Below, piece after piece: positions 34,042 through 43,517 of a stretch of DNA of 62,375 bases (within the stretch, counting starts at the first letter, position 1; each line of letters opens with the position of its first letter). The position numbers and the translations under genes were made by a program. The stretch comes from Reyranellaceae bacterium (GTDB lineage Bacteria; Pseudomonadota; Alphaproteobacteria; Reyranellales; Reyranellaceae), in contig JALHMM010000028.1 of NCBI GenBank assembly GCA_022844045.1, positions 1 to 62,375 of the forward strand, written 5' to 3'. The notes under the pieces were generated by a model. The model did no database searches, had not been told where the DNA came from, and saw only the letters and a program-made list of their open reading frames with translations.

Positions 34042-34325
34042 GGCAGGTTCGATGACGCCGCGCACTTCCTCGATCAGTGTCGCGTCCCGCCTCGACAGAT
34101 ACCGTCGGCCGCCACCCTTACGTCGCAACCGGCTTTTCACCAGCGGCGCGGCGTCGAGCTCATTCTGTCCCCGACCAATGGTCGAGCGCGCCAGCTCTGT
34201 CATCTGCGAGACTACCTACAGGGCATCCCAGCCGGCTGCGCGGACCTCGCCGGCCGCGAACAGCCGCCGTCCGCGCTCATCGAGCTTCGAGCCTACCAAC
34301 TCCCACCTGCTCCGATTTTTCTTGC
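34042..34325 (-). pseudogene. ISAzo13-like transposase fragment with internal stop
   Basis: In one minus-strand frame the sequence reads RWELVGSKLDERGRRLFAAG, then EVRAAGWDAL, a TAG stop at 34216-34218, then VVSQMTELARSTIGRG, then LDAAPLVKSRLRRKGGGRR and YLSRRDATLIEEVRGVIEPA. This follows the N-terminal region of ISAzo13-family transposases without frameshift. The stop is a point change, and both ends of the gene are missing. It lies just upstream of the adenylate cyclase start, and may have removed that gene's original promoter region. Confidence 0.7.
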
Positions 34326-34606
34326 CTTTCGATCATGCCGACCCGCCGCTCCAGGAATCCTGCCGCCCTGGATTACTCTGCTGCGGCGTCCCAGACCGGA
34401 ATCCGATTCACTTGTTGTGATGGATGTCCTTGATATGAATCTGATTTGGGTAAACTTGGTGGCGCTAAGCCAGGTCGGCCGATGCTGCTCATAGCACATC
34501 CAGCGCGATCTTCGCCTTCAGCCGCATCAATCTTCCGCCTTGTCTTCTGTCTCATTAGCCCCTTAGTCCAATACGGACGGCCGCTTCCCCAACTAAGCTC
34601 CAGATC
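34326..34606. other. Intergenic region without supported gene
   Basis: About 280 AT-richer bases between the transposase fragment and the end of the methyltransferase gene. I see no coding sequence with a ribosome site and no strong hairpin. Confidence 0.45.
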
Positions 34607-35578
34607 CTATATTCCGGATTCACTTAAGGGCTTACGAAGAACAAAAACTGGGCCTGCGCCCCACCGACCGCTTGCCCCGGGCATGACACGCTGAACCGCG
34701 AACAGCAGCGCCAGAAACAACTGACCAATCCAGCCGTCCGGCACATACTTCTTCATGAAGCCGTTATCAACCAGCCGAAAACAATCGTAAGTGTACTTGA
34801 ATGGCCACTTCTGCCTTTCAAACCACTCTCTCGGCTGCGGCTCGTCAGCAGCGCGACTCGGCACGCCCGCGGGCGCCAACGGCGTCGGCTCTTCTGGCCC
34901 TTTCAACCGAAGTTTCTGCGCCAGTCGAGCGAGCCGGACCTGTATCCCGGACCAGGGCCATTGATAAACCACAACAGCAATCCCGCCTGGCTTGAGTACA
35001 CGCCAGATTTCTAGCATGGCGGCCCTCTGAAACGCCGCCGGGATTACGTAAATGAGGTGATTGCAAGTCACGGCATCGAAAACGCCGTCCTTGAAAGGCA
35101 AGGTCGCCGCATCCCCAACAATATACTCTCCACGATCACCGAGCTTTTCTCGAGCCTGCTTCAACGCCGTAATGGAAAGGTCGACACAGACGCGCTTCCT
35201 GAAATTGGCATGATACGAAAGCAACTCCTCGTGCGGAATGGCCCCGCTTCCAAGATCCAGCAGGAAATCGCCGCCGTTACGGAAGTACTTCGCGAGTCGC
35301 GAGATGCATCTCCGTGTGTAGCGGTACGACGTACCGCGCATGTCGAGATCGTGAACTGACTCCTTCGATTTGCCATCCGCCGCAGTCTCCCACCCGAACT
35401 GGTCGTAGTACTCGGTGGTGCTCGAGCTGGTGCTGACTATTTCAGGGAGCAAGACTGGTATCCCGTCAACAATCGGAAACGAGGTGTTGCCGCTCGCTCC
35501 GCTGGTGAGCGATGAGCTCTCAACATGCAGGTTTCGCGTGGTGATCGGACAGCGCAAGATGTCAATGATACTGGTCAT
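34607..35578 (-). CDS. SAM-dependent methyltransferase with Trm112-like N-terminus
   Basis: 323 residues. The N-terminal 55 residues (DILRCPITTRNLHVE, FPIVDGIPVLLPE) form a Trm112-like zinc-ribbon-derived domain. The methyltransferase domain follows, with motif I FLLDLGSGAIPHEEL near residue 105, VCVDLSITALKQAREK, and LEIWRVLKPGGIAVVV. The C-terminus is basic and hydrophobic and may contact membrane. The ATG at 35578 has AGGAGG upstream. Its AT-richer codon use differs from the flanking copper genes, a sign of separate transfer. The substrate is unknown; a lipid or glycan step is possible. Confidence 0.85.
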   Translation of the reverse strand: MTSIIDILRCPITTRNLHVESSSLTSGASGNTSFPIVDGIPVLLPEIVSTSSSTTEYYDQFGWETAADGKSKESVHDLDMRGTSYRYTRRCISRLAKYFRNGGDFLLDLGSGAIPHEELLSYHANFRKRVCVDLSITALKQAREKLGDRGEYIVGDAATLPFKDGVFDAVTCNHLIYVIPAAFQRAAMLEIWRVLKPGGIAVVVYQWPWSGIQVRLARLAQKLRLKGPEEPTPLAPAGVPSRAADEPQPREWFERQKWPFKYTYDCFRLVDNGFMKKYVPDGWIGQLFLALLFAVQRVMPGASGRWGAGPVFVLRKPLSESGI

Positions 35579-35685
35579 GCATCCTCCTGCATCGAGATTG
35601 GAACCGCGCGGCTGATGGTGCGCCGCCAACGCGGCGCACCCCAGCGGACGGATCATGACGGGCGCATGGCACCATCCTGAAGCGT

Positions 35686-35967
35686 CTACTTCTTCCTGAT
35701 CTTGGTCACGGTGATCTGGCCGTTGACGCGCTCGGCCTCGAAGACTACGAGGTCGCCGGGCTTCAGCGGCTTCAGCATGGCCGGGTCGCCGACGCGGAAG
35801 ACCATGGTCATGGAATCCATGTCGAGGTTCTTGATCGGTCCGTGCTTGAGCGTGATTTTGCTCTGCGCGGCGTCGATCTTGGTGACCTCTCCATTGGCGG
35901 GAACCGCCTGGGCCAGCGCGAGCGATGGCGACAGCGCGAGCGCGGCGGCGAGAAGGGTCGTGCGCAT
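35686..35967 (-). CDS. cusF: CusF-like periplasmic copper-binding protein
   Basis: 93 residues with a signal peptide (LLAAALALSPSLALA), then a small OB-fold copper chaperone domain. The key ligands are visible as LDMDSMTMVFRVGDPAM, which matches the Met/Met/His-Trp site region of CusF (here Met-rich, with His in LKHGP). It is the last gene of the copper operon, 8 bases after the cupredoxin. It would hand Cu(I) to the RND pump. A decayed copy lies at 30036-30190. Confidence 0.9.
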   Translation of the reverse strand: MRTTLLAAALALSPSLALAQAVPANGEVTKIDAAQSKITLKHGPIKNLDMDSMTMVFRVGDPAMLKPLKPGDLVVFEAERVNGQITVTKIRKK

Positions 35968-35975
35968 GGTGAACC

Positions 35976-36467
35976 TCACTTGACGATGATGACGCCGTGC
36001 ATGCCGGACTCGCGATGGCCCGGGATCAAACACGAGAAGTCGAACTCGCCGGCTTTGGTGAAATGCCAGACGATCTCGCCGGTCGTCTTCGGCTTGAGGC
36101 GCTTCGCGTTCGGATCGTCGTGCTCCATGTCGGGGTTCTTCTTCATCTCCTCCATGTGCTTGAGATTCTCAGCCAACGTCGCCAGCACGATCTCGTGATC
36201 CAGCTCGCCATTGTTGCGCAGGACGAACTTGATCTGCTCGCCGCGACGGACCTCGATTCGATCGGGCACGAATAGCATCTTGCCGTCGGCCTCGCGCATC
36301 GTGACCTGCACGATGCGGGCGGGTTTCTTTGGGTCGCCAGGTTTGCCGTAGGCGGTTTCGGCCGCATGACCGTGGCCCTGGCCTGGTGCATGACCGGGGC
36401 TCGCGATAGCGGCCCCGCCGGTAGCCAGGATTGCGACGACTGAGACTGCGACTAGTTGCTTTTGCAT
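35976..36467 (-). CDS. Cupredoxin-domain periplasmic copper protein
   Basis: 163 residues with a signal peptide and a His-rich start (SPGHAPGQGHGHAAE). The cupredoxin fold has MLFVPDRIEVRRGEQIKFVL and NNGELDHEIVLAT with the first His ligand; FSCLIPGHRESGMHGVIIV provides Cys, His and Met. This is the type-1 copper ligand set. The insert LKHMEEMKKNPDMEHDD is Met/His-rich and could bind more copper. It lies 30 bases after the multicopper oxidase gene and may be its electron donor or a copper store. Confidence 0.88.
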   Translation of the reverse strand: MQKQLVAVSVVAILATGGAAIASPGHAPGQGHGHAAETAYGKPGDPKKPARIVQVTMREADGKMLFVPDRIEVRRGEQIKFVLRNNGELDHEIVLATLAENLKHMEEMKKNPDMEHDDPNAKRLKPKTTGEIVWHFTKAGEFDFSCLIPGHRESGMHGVIIVK

Positions 36468-36497
36468 TGAGCTTCTCCTCGTGTTTCTCCAAGTACG

Positions 36498-37895
36498 CTA
36501 TCGATGCTGACCATGGCCGCCGGATGGCTTGACGGCGCGAAGGCCGGTATTCGGGACGGGCGCCCGGGGCGCGCTCGAGCCGGTCGCCGCTGGCGCAGGC
36601 GGCGGCGCGCCTTTCCACTCGTAGGCGACAGTGCCCGGGGGATGCTTGTAGTGCCCAGGATCTGCGTAATCGTTTGCTGCCAGGCCCTCCCTCACCTTCA
36701 CCACTGAGAACATGCCGCCCATCTCGACCGGCCCGAACTGGCCGAAGCCGCTCATCATCGGCAGCGTGTTGTCGGGCAGCGGCATTTCCATCTCGCCCAT
36801 GTCGGCCATGCCGGCCGAGCCCATCGCCATGTAGTCGGGCACCAGGCGCCGCATCTTCTTCGTGAACTCGCGCTTGTCGACGCCGATGTAGTTCTTCACG
36901 TCGTGGCCCATGGCGTTCATCGTATGATGCGATTTGTGGCAGTGGATCGCCCAGTCGCCGGGGTAGTCGGCTACGAACTCGTAGGCGCGCATCGCGCCGA
37001 CCGGAAGGTCGATCGTCACCTCGGGCCAGCGCGCCTCGGGCCGTACCCAGCCGCCATCGGTGCATGTCACCTCGAAATCGTAGCCGTGCATGTGGATCGG
37101 ATGGTTGGTCATGGTGAGGTTACCGACTCGCACGCGGACGCGGTCGCCTTGGCGCACGACGAGCGGATCGATCCCCGGAAACACGCGGCTGTTCCAGGCC
37201 CATAGATTAAAGTCGAGCATGGTGTTGGCCTGCGGCACGTAGGCACCGGGCCGGATGTCGTAGGCGTTGAGCAGGAAGACAAAGTCACGATCGACGCGGT
37301 GCAGCTTGGGATCGCGTGGATGCACGACGAAAAAGCCCATCATGCCCATCGCCATCTGCACCATCTCATCGGCGTGCGGGTGGTACATGAACGTGCCGCT
37401 TTTCTGCAGCACAAACTCATAGACGAAGGTCTGGCCCGGCCTGATGTGCGGCTGCGTGAGTCCACCAACACCATCCATACCGCAGGGCAGCAGCTGGCCG
37501 TGCCAGTGGATCGTCGTGTGCTCGGGCAGGCGGTTGGTGACGAAGATGCGCACCTTGTCGCCCTCGACCGCCTCGATGGTTGGACCCGGACTTTGGCCGT
37601 TGTAGCCCCACAGATGCGCCACCATGCCCGGCGCCATCTCGCGCACCACGGGCTCGGCGACGAGATGGAACTCCTTCCAGCCGTCCTTCATGCGCCACGG
37701 CAAAGTCCAGCCGTTGAGCGTGACCACAGGCTGGTAGTCCGGCCCGCTAGTTGGCCGCAGCGGCGGCCGCATCTTCGCATCGCCCATGGTGGGCGCCTCG
37801 GGGATCGCCTGCGCCTGCGCGCGGCCACTCACCGCGCTGGCGCCGAGCAACACGAGGCCGGACGCGGCCATCACATCGCGACGGGATAGGGTCAT
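36498..37895 (-). CDS. Multicopper oxidase (CopA/CueO-like)
   Basis: 465-residue periplasmic oxidase exported by the Tat pathway (SRRDVMAASGLVLLGA). Copper ligand motifs are visible: TIHWHGQLLP and MYHPHADEMVQMAMGMMG in the first domain, and TNHPIHMHGYDFEV and WAIHCHKSHHTMNAMGH in the last, giving the trinuclear cluster and the type-1 site with Met. A Met-rich tail (MADMGEMEMPLPDNTLPMM) resembles the Cu(I)-oxidising segments of CueO. The ATG at 37895 has GAGGAG upstream. It probably oxidises Cu(I) to less toxic Cu(II). Confidence 0.92.
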   Translation of the reverse strand: MTLSRRDVMAASGLVLLGASAVSGRAQAQAIPEAPTMGDAKMRPPLRPTSGPDYQPVVTLNGWTLPWRMKDGWKEFHLVAEPVVREMAPGMVAHLWGYNGQSPGPTIEAVEGDKVRIFVTNRLPEHTTIHWHGQLLPCGMDGVGGLTQPHIRPGQTFVYEFVLQKSGTFMYHPHADEMVQMAMGMMGFFVVHPRDPKLHRVDRDFVFLLNAYDIRPGAYVPQANTMLDFNLWAWNSRVFPGIDPLVVRQGDRVRVRVGNLTMTNHPIHMHGYDFEVTCTDGGWVRPEARWPEVTIDLPVGAMRAYEFVADYPGDWAIHCHKSHHTMNAMGHDVKNYIGVDKREFTKKMRRLVPDYMAMGSAGMADMGEMEMPLPDNTLPMMSGFGQFGPVEMGGMFSVVKVREGLAANDYADPGHYKHPPGTVAYEWKGAPPPAPAATGSSAPRAPVPNTGLRAVKPSGGHGQHR

Positions 37896-37911
37896 GGCTG
37901 TCTCCTCAAGG

Positions 37912-39318
37912 TCAGTGGCCCGGGGCGGCGTTGGCGGCCGGCGCGGCGATTGGGGAAGAGATAGGGAAGGCCGACGGCCCGCCGCCGATGACGGCGGCGC
38001 GCAGGTCGACTTCGGCCAGCAGGAAGGCGCGGCGTGCCTCGATGGCCGCGACATTGGAGGCGACGCGCTCACGCGTCTCGATCAGCAGCTCGAAGACATC
38101 GGCGAGCATGCCGTTGTAGCGCAGCAGGGTTTCCTGCGAGATCACACGCCGCAGTGGCAGCACACGATTCTGGTACTGGCCGGCGATCTCGTGGGTGGCG
38201 CGCCAGGTCTGGTAGGCGGAGCGCGCCTCCGAGCGCGCCGCCGCCGCGCGCGCCGCCAATCGGTTCACCGCGCGCATGTAGCTCTCGCGCTCGCGTCGGA
38301 GCTTCACCTGACCGCCGTCGAAGATCGGGATCTCCAGCTCCAGCTCGAAGCCGCCGCGCGTTTTGCGCCCGTCGGGGTCGCGCTCGGTGTCGACGATACC
38401 CGAGAGTTCGAACAACGAGATGAATCGGGTGGCCTCGGCGAGGTTGACGCTCTTGGCGAGGATCGCCAGCTCCTGGCGGGCGATCGCGACATCGACGCGG
38501 TTGCGGATCGCCTCGGCCTCGACATTGTCGATCGGCTCCAGCCGCTGCGGCAGCGCTGGCAGTTGCCCAGGCAGGCGGAAGTTCGGCGTGCCGTCCCACA
38601 GGCCCAGCAGCCGCAGCAGCGCTTCGCGATCCTGGCGCGCGCGCATACGGGCATGCGCCAGCTGTGCCGAGAGCTCGGCATAGGCAGCTGCGGCGCGCGC
38701 CTGCTCGAACTTGGTCGCGCCGCCGGTCTCGCCCAGCTTGCGCAGCAGGTCCGAGGTGGCGTCGGCCGCCAGCCGGGACTGCTCTAGGTAGGCCACGACC
38801 TGCTGCGCGGCCACCGCGTTGATCCAGGCGCGCCGCACTTCCAGCGCCAGACGGTAGGTCGACTCGATGGCGACCTGCTGCGCTTGCGCGAAGCGCTGGC
38901 GCGCAATCTCCTTGCGCGCCGGCAGGGTGGCCAGCGCCAGGATGTTTTCGAGTAGGCGGAACTCCCACTCGACGACGCCGGTCCGCGCCAGCCGGGACAG
39001 CGAGAGTTTCGGGTTGGGCGGCAGGCTGGCCTCGACGCCTGATATCTCGCTCAGGCCGAGATCGTTGTAGGCGGCTTGGAGATTCCTGTTGTTGAGCAGG
39101 GCGACCTGCACCGCGACGTCCGATGTCAGCGGCTCGCCGAGCAAGGCATCGACACGTGCGCGCACGCGTTCGGCGTCGGCGGCCGAGGTAATCTTCACCG
39201 TCTCGCCGCCCACCTTGTCGCGCACCGCCGCGGTGACCGTGGACATGCCGGCGTCGGGCGAGAACTCGGCGCAGCCGGTAGCGAGCAGCAGTAAGCCGAG
39301 CGCGATAAAGTACCTCAT
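37912..39318 (-). CDS. TolC-family outer-membrane efflux lipoprotein
   Basis: 468-residue outer-membrane channel subunit with a lipobox (LLLLATGCAE, Cys16). It has the two long helical repeats of the TolC family: ALLNNRNLQAAYNDLGLSEI in the first half and ELAILAKSVNLAEATRFISL in the second, with ASLPPNPKLSLS between. The start ATG overlaps the stop of the upstream small lipoprotein by 4 bases. It could complete the CusBA pump encoded at 19526-24192, which lacks its own outer-membrane factor. Confidence 0.9.
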   Translation of the reverse strand: MRYFIALGLLLLATGCAEFSPDAGMSTVTAAVRDKVGGETVKITSAADAERVRARVDALLGEPLTSDVAVQVALLNNRNLQAAYNDLGLSEISGVEASLPPNPKLSLSRLARTGVVEWEFRLLENILALATLPARKEIARQRFAQAQQVAIESTYRLALEVRRAWINAVAAQQVVAYLEQSRLAADATSDLLRKLGETGGATKFEQARAAAAYAELSAQLAHARMRARQDREALLRLLGLWDGTPNFRLPGQLPALPQRLEPIDNVEAEAIRNRVDVAIARQELAILAKSVNLAEATRFISLFELSGIVDTERDPDGRKTRGGFELELEIPIFDGGQVKLRRERESYMRAVNRLAARAAAARSEARSAYQTWRATHEIAGQYQNRVLPLRRVISQETLLRYNGMLADVFELLIETRERVASNVAAIEARRAFLLAEVDLRAAVIGGGPSAFPISSPIAAPAANAAPGH

Positions 39319-39539
39319 GGCGCCCGTCCCGGACGTGGCGCCAAACGCTCGTTCATCTCGCGCCAAGATTTTGGTTCGACGGGTTGGTAGTTTACGGTGC
39401 CCGCAGTGACCGGAACATAAGTTGCGGTCACCGCACGTGCCCGCTCGTCACTCGGTTCGGGCCCCGAGATGACAACTGGTAGCGGTTGAGAACAACCGGT
39501 CGCAAGTAAAGTCAGAATGGATACAAACGCGATTCGCAA
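39315..39539 (-). CDS. Small lipoprotein at the head of the copper operon
   Basis: 74 residues with a type II signal (IAFVSILTLLATGCSQP), followed by a Pro-rich segment and a basic end (SWREMNERLAPRPG). It overlaps the TolC-type gene by 4 bases. Similar short lipoproteins are common at the start of copper operons; the function is not recognised. Confidence 0.75.
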   Translation of the reverse strand: MRIAFVSILTLLATGCSQPLPVVISGPEPSDERARAVTATYVPVTAGTVNYQPVEPKSWREMNERLAPRPGRAP

Positions 39540-39689
39540 GGCAGCCTCCGGGGATCCATCGCACGACTCGCTGCCCGGTCCATTGGGCCGCGTTTACATG
39601 CCTAGATGAAGCAAGATCAGGTGTTACCCGCTTCCACAGACGTGGAATAGGCCACAGCACTCCGACTGAACGCACCAGCGAGCTGGGAT

Positions 39690-40070
39690 TTAGTCTGAGG
39701 CTACCTGCGCTCTCGGAGGATGATCAGGAGGGGCTAAGCTGGAGCTAACCAGACGGTGGGTTTGACTCTGAACCGCACCGTCACGTGCGGAGACATCCAC
39801 CATGGCCATAAAGATGGGCTGAACCGACGTGGCGCTATGGCAACCTGTTAACTTGCAGCAGTCGGACTTGGAGGTTGAAGCTCCGCAATCGTGATCACCA
39901 GCCGCATCGCTGTCGCAATGGGAGTCCTGAGCCATATGATGACCTTTGCTGCCATCAAGGCCCGGGAGAGGCTGGACGCCATAGGATGCCGAAATCATGC
40001 CGAACGCCAACACCGCGGACGTCAACAGTCCCCGCGCGAACTTAAGAAGCGATCGTAGGCTACGGCCCAT
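39690..40070 (-). CDS. Secreted Cys/His-rich protein (CopL/DUF2946-like)
   Basis: About 126 residues with an N-terminal hydrophobic signal (GLLTSAVLAFGMISASYG), then a dense metal-binding block: GSKGHHMAQDSHCDSDAAGD, HDCGASTSKSDCCKLTGCHS. The C-terminal part is Ser/Pro-rich. Such proteins precede copper operons (CopL, DUF2946) and affect copper-dependent expression. The start is uncertain: the ATG at 40070 has no clear ribosome site, and the frame continues upstream. It lies 150 bases before the copper operon on the same strand. Confidence 0.65.
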   Translation of the reverse strand: MGRSLRSLLKFARGLLTSAVLAFGMISASYGVQPLPGLDGSKGHHMAQDSHCDSDAAGDHDCGASTSKSDCCKLTGCHSATSVQPIFMAMVDVSARDGAVQSQTHRLVSSSLAPPDHPPRAQVASD

Positions 40071-40298
40071 CGCAAACTTTTGCGCTTTGGCGTCACGACT
40101 GTCAATGGCGATCCAACAGGGCGGCCCGTTCAACAGCGCTTGCGTCACGAACGCCCAAAGTGCCGCCACATTCGCGAGATGCTGACGCTCTTGTTCAAGT
40201 TCTTGTGTGTTGCTCTCATGGCCGTTACCAGTAGATGGCTTGCTGTAAGCGAGTTTAGTTGAACCCGTTCGAGTTAGACTGCCCCGGATCAGAAAATT

Positions 40299-40841
40299 AT
40301 GGCGCCGAAGCGGAGAACTGCCCAAGAGAACCGGCAAGCTGCAGCTGAGAAGCAGCTAGCTGTAGCGGAGAAGCGACGAGCGAGCCGGTCGGTTCTATTC
40401 CTCTTCGCCTTAGCCGTCATTATCACTGTGTCGATATGGGGCGCTGTCCTATGGGACGCCTCATCGCCGATTCGGATAGACCACACGAATCCGCGCGTCG
40501 TCGAGATGGGTAAACGGGTCTACGCAGAGTCGTGCGCCAGCTGCCACGGCGCGAATCTGGAGGGCCAGCGGAATTGGCGGGACCGATTGCCGAGTGGTCG
40601 GCTTCCGGCTCCTCCGCATGACGCATCAGGTCACACCTGGCATCATAGCGATGACCAATTGTTTCGAGTGACCAAGCTAGGGCCTGCGGCCTACCCCAAG
40701 GGGTACGAAACCGACATGCCAGCTTTCGCCGATCGCTTGTCTGACGATCAGATCGCAGCGGTCTTGGCATTCATCAAGAGTACGTGGCCTCAGGAAATCC
40801 TACGGAAACAGTTAAGCGTGGGAAAGCCTGCCAGATCGTAG
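40299..40841 (+). CDS. Membrane-anchored class I cytochrome c
   Basis: 180 residues. After a charged N-terminus comes one membrane segment (VLFLFALAVIITVSIWGAVL), then a periplasmic c-type domain with the heme site YAESCASCHGANLEGQRNW and a distal Met in ETDMPAFADRLSDDQIAAVLAF. It would carry electrons in the periplasm. It is divergent from the Cys/His-rich gene and convergent with a small lipoprotein gene. Its partner is unclear; copper oxidation or terminal oxidases are candidates. Confidence 0.88.
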   Translation: MAPKRRTAQENRQAAAEKQLAVAEKRRASRSVLFLFALAVIITVSIWGAVLWDASSPIRIDHTNPRVVEMGKRVYAESCASCHGANLEGQRNWRDRLPSGRLPAPPHDASGHTWHHSDDQLFRVTKLGPAAYPKGYETDMPAFADRLSDDQIAAVLAFIKSTWPQEILRKQLSVGKPARS

Positions 40842-40848
40842 CCACCAC

Positions 40849-41025
40849 TTAAGGATGCCTGAAGCCCCATTTTGGATCGTAAATCCGGCCATCGTGCGAA
40901 GCACGCGGCGTGTGGGTGGTGGGCACAGTGGCTGACGTCGGCGTGTTGTCGCAAGCGGTGACTGAAGCGCCAGTGAAGGCAATCAGCGCCAAGCACAGCA
41001 ATTTGTTCACGGAACTCTTCAGCAC
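40849..41025 (-). CDS. Small putative lipoprotein downstream of the copper ATPase
   Basis: 58 residues starting at GTG 41025 with GGAG 7 bases upstream. A type II signal is visible (KLLCLALIAFTGASVTAC), followed by a short Thr/Pro-rich mature part ending RIYDPKWGFRHP. It is 77 bases after the ATPase on the same strand. No family is recognised. Confidence 0.55.
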   Translation of the reverse strand: MLKSSVNKLLCLALIAFTGASVTACDNTPTSATVPTTHTPRASHDGRIYDPKWGFRHP

Positions 41026-41102
41026 GATAGTTCTCCGATCATCGAATCTTCCTCGCACTCTAGTGCTCACGCCTGTGTTTCCCATGACCCTCGGCGTGCG
41101 TA

Positions 41103-43469
41103 TTATAACTTCACCGTTCTTAATCTCAGAGCGTTGCCGATCACGCTGACCGAGGACAGTGCCATCGCGGCGGCGGCTAGCATTGGCGACAGCAAGATGC
41201 CGAACACCGGGTAGAGCACGCCCGCAGCGATTGGAACGCCCGCAACATTGTAGATGAAGGCAAACACCAGGTTCTGGCGAATATTCGCCATCGTCGCTTC
41301 CGACAGCCGCCGCGCGCGCACGATACCCGTGAGATCGCCCTTCAACAGGGTCACGCCCGCGCTCTCGATAGCGACATCGGTGCCGGCGCCCATGGCGATG
41401 CCGACATCGGCCGCGGCAAGCGCCGGTGCGTCGTTGACGCCATCGCCGGCCATAGCGACCACGCGGCCTTCCCGCCGCAGCTTTTCGACGACGGCGCGCT
41501 TCTGATCGGGCAGTACGTCGGCCTCGACCTCGGAAATGCCCAGGCGCGCCGCGACGGCTTCGGCTGTCGTCCGGTTGTCACCAGTGAGCATGACGACACG
41601 TACGCCCTCCTCGCGCAGCGCCTTGAGCGCATCCGGCGTGCTCGCCTTGATCGGATCGGCGATGGCGATGGTGCCTTCCGCCCTGCCGTCAAGCGCGACG
41701 AAAACCACCGTAGCGCCCGCGCGGCGGGCCGCGTCCGCACCCGCGGATGCCAGCGCGGTATCGACACCCTCGGAGCCGAGGAACGTCGCGTTGCCAATTC
41801 GCACTCGACGGCCTTCGACCGTACCGAGCGCGCCCTTACCGGTGGGTGAATCAAATCCGTCGACCGGTGGGATATCGATGCCACGCGCCACCGCCGCGGC
41901 GACAATGGCCTGCGCCAGCGGATGCTCGGACACCTTCTCGACCGCGGCGGCGAGCCGTAACAGGTCGATATCGGCGTATGCGCCGACGGAAGTGATGCCG
42001 ACCACCGACGGTTTGCCTTCGGTCAGTGTGCCGGTCTTGTCGACAACCAGCGTGTCAACCTTCTCCAAGCGCTCCAGCGCCTCGGCGTTCTTGATCAGAA
42101 CGCCCAGGCCGGCGCCTCGGCCTACCCCGACCATGATCGACATCGGCGTGGCCAGCCCCAACGCACAGGGACAGGCGATGATCAGGACGGCGACGGCGGC
42201 GATCAAACCGTGCACAAATCGCGGCTCGGGTCCAAACAGCGACCACGCGGCGAAGGCTGCGAGTGCCACCACCACCACCGCCGGCACGAACCAGCCGGCA
42301 ACGAGATCGGCGAGGCGCTGGATCGGCGCACGGGAGCGCTGCGCTTCCGCCACCATCTGCACGATGCGCGCCAGCATGGTGTCGCGGCCAACCTTGCCGG
42401 CGGCGATGACCAGGGCGCCCGACTGATTGATGGTGCCGCCGATCACATGCTCGCCGACGCCGCGCGCACTGGGCATGGATTCGCCAGTGACCATCGATTC
42501 GTCGATCGAAGAACGGCCCTCGATAATCTCGCCGTCAACCGGCACCTTTTCTCCCGGCCGGACCCGAACCCTGTCACCGACCACGATGGTGTCGAGGCCG
42601 ACTTCGTCCTCGGTGCCGTCGGCCCGGATCAGCCGAGCGGTCTTGGGCGCAAGGTCGAGGAGAGCACGGATCGCGCCCGACGTGCGCTCGCGCGCGCGCA
42701 ACTCCAGCACCTGGCCGAGCAGCACGAGCACAGCGATCACTGCCGCCGCCTCAAAGTAAACGGCTACGCCACCATCGGCGCCACGGAAAGCTGGCGGGAA
42801 GATATCCGGCGCCAGCGCCGCCACGACGCTGTAGATCCACGCCACGCCGGTGCCCATGGCGATCAGCGTAAACATGTTGAGGTTACGCGTGAGCAGCGAT
42901 TGCCAGCCGCGCACGAAGAACGGCCAGCCAGCCCACAGCACGACCGGCGTGGCCAATGCCAGCTGCACCCACACCGAAACACGCGGCGACACGAGGTGGT
43001 GTAGCGCCGGTACGAGATGCGCGCCCATCTCCAGAGCAAGTACCGGCAGCGTCAGCACCAGGCCGATCCAGAAGCGGCGCGTCATATCGATCAGCTCATG
43101 GCTGGGACCGCTGTCAGCCGTCACAGTCGCGGGTTCGAGTGCCATGCCGCATATGGGGCACGATCCCGGCCCGACTTGGCGGATCTCGGGATGCATCGGA
43201 CAGGTGAAGATGGTGCCCTCGGCGATCGGTGCAGCAGGCGTTGCCGGGGCGGGCGCGAGATAGCGCTGCGGGTCAGCCTCGAATTTGGCGCGACAACCGG
43301 CCGAGCAGAAGTAGTACGCCGCACCGGCATGTTCGGTGCGGTGCTTGGCTGTCGCCGGGTCGACGCTCATGCCGCAGACCGGGTCCTTCACAGTTGCCGT
43401 GTCGGGCGCCGCCGCCGCGCAGCAACCGTGGGCATGGGTGTGGGTTGCGTGATCTTTCCCGTGCGCCAT
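41103..43469 (-). CDS. copA: Copper-translocating P1B-type ATPase with YHS and HMBD domains
   Basis: 788-residue inner-membrane copper exporter. Instead of the usual HMA domains, the N-terminus has a His-rich start ([14 protein letters not shown]), a YHS domain ([27 protein letters not shown]) and a heavy-metal-binding segment ([21 protein letters not shown]). The core has [17 protein letters not shown], the metal-site helix [14 protein letters not shown], the phosphorylation site [13 protein letters not shown] and [20 protein letters not shown]. The ATG at 43469 has AGGAG upstream. It is divergent from csoR, with an operator-like box beside each start. Confidence 0.95.
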   Translation of the reverse strand: MAHGKDHATHTHAHGCCAAAAPDTATVKDPVCGMSVDPATAKHRTEHAGAAYYFCSAGCRAKFEADPQRYLAPAPATPAAPIAEGTIFTCPMHPEIRQVGPGSCPICGMALEPATVTADSGPSHELIDMTRRFWIGLVLTLPVLALEMGAHLVPALHHLVSPRVSVWVQLALATPVVLWAGWPFFVRGWQSLLTRNLNMFTLIAMGTGVAWIYSVVAALAPDIFPPAFRGADGGVAVYFEAAAVIAVLVLLGQVLELRARERTSGAIRALLDLAPKTARLIRADGTEDEVGLDTIVVGDRVRVRPGEKVPVDGEIIEGRSSIDESMVTGESMPSARGVGEHVIGGTINQSGALVIAAGKVGRDTMLARIVQMVAEAQRSRAPIQRLADLVAGWFVPAVVVVALAAFAAWSLFGPEPRFVHGLIAAVAVLIIACPCALGLATPMSIMVGVGRGAGLGVLIKNAEALERLEKVDTLVVDKTGTLTEGKPSVVGITSVGAYADIDLLRLAAAVEKVSEHPLAQAIVAAAVARGIDIPPVDGFDSPTGKGALGTVEGRRVRIGNATFLGSEGVDTALASAGADAARRAGATVVFVALDGRAEGTIAIADPIKASTPDALKALREEGVRVVMLTGDNRTTAEAVAARLGISEVEADVLPDQKRAVVEKLRREGRVVAMAGDGVNDAPALAAADVGIAMGAGTDVAIESAGVTLLKGDLTGIVRARRLSEATMANIRQNLVFAFIYNVAGVPIAAGVLYPVFGILLSPMLAAAAMALSSVSVIGNALRLRTVKL

Positions 43470-43486
43470 CGAATGCTCCTGCGCGG

Positions 43487-43503
43487 ATACCCCATGGGGG
43501 TTT
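43487..43503. promoter_or_regulatory. CsoR-type operator for the copper ATPase
   Basis: ATACCCCATGGGGGTTT contains the inverted repeat ACCCC-ATG-GGGGT (43489-43501). It lies 18 bases upstream of the copA start codon, within the likely leader. It shares the ATACCC half-site with the second box at 43522, which points to CsoR as the common binder. Confidence 0.65.
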
Positions 43504-43517
43504 TTTATGGGCTTGCT

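Noticed and set aside
43240..43470. HMA domain in the copper ATPase
   Set aside because: The N-terminal cysteine motifs are of YHS and HMBD type (CGMSVDP, CPMHPEI, CPICG), not the GMTCxxC of HMA.
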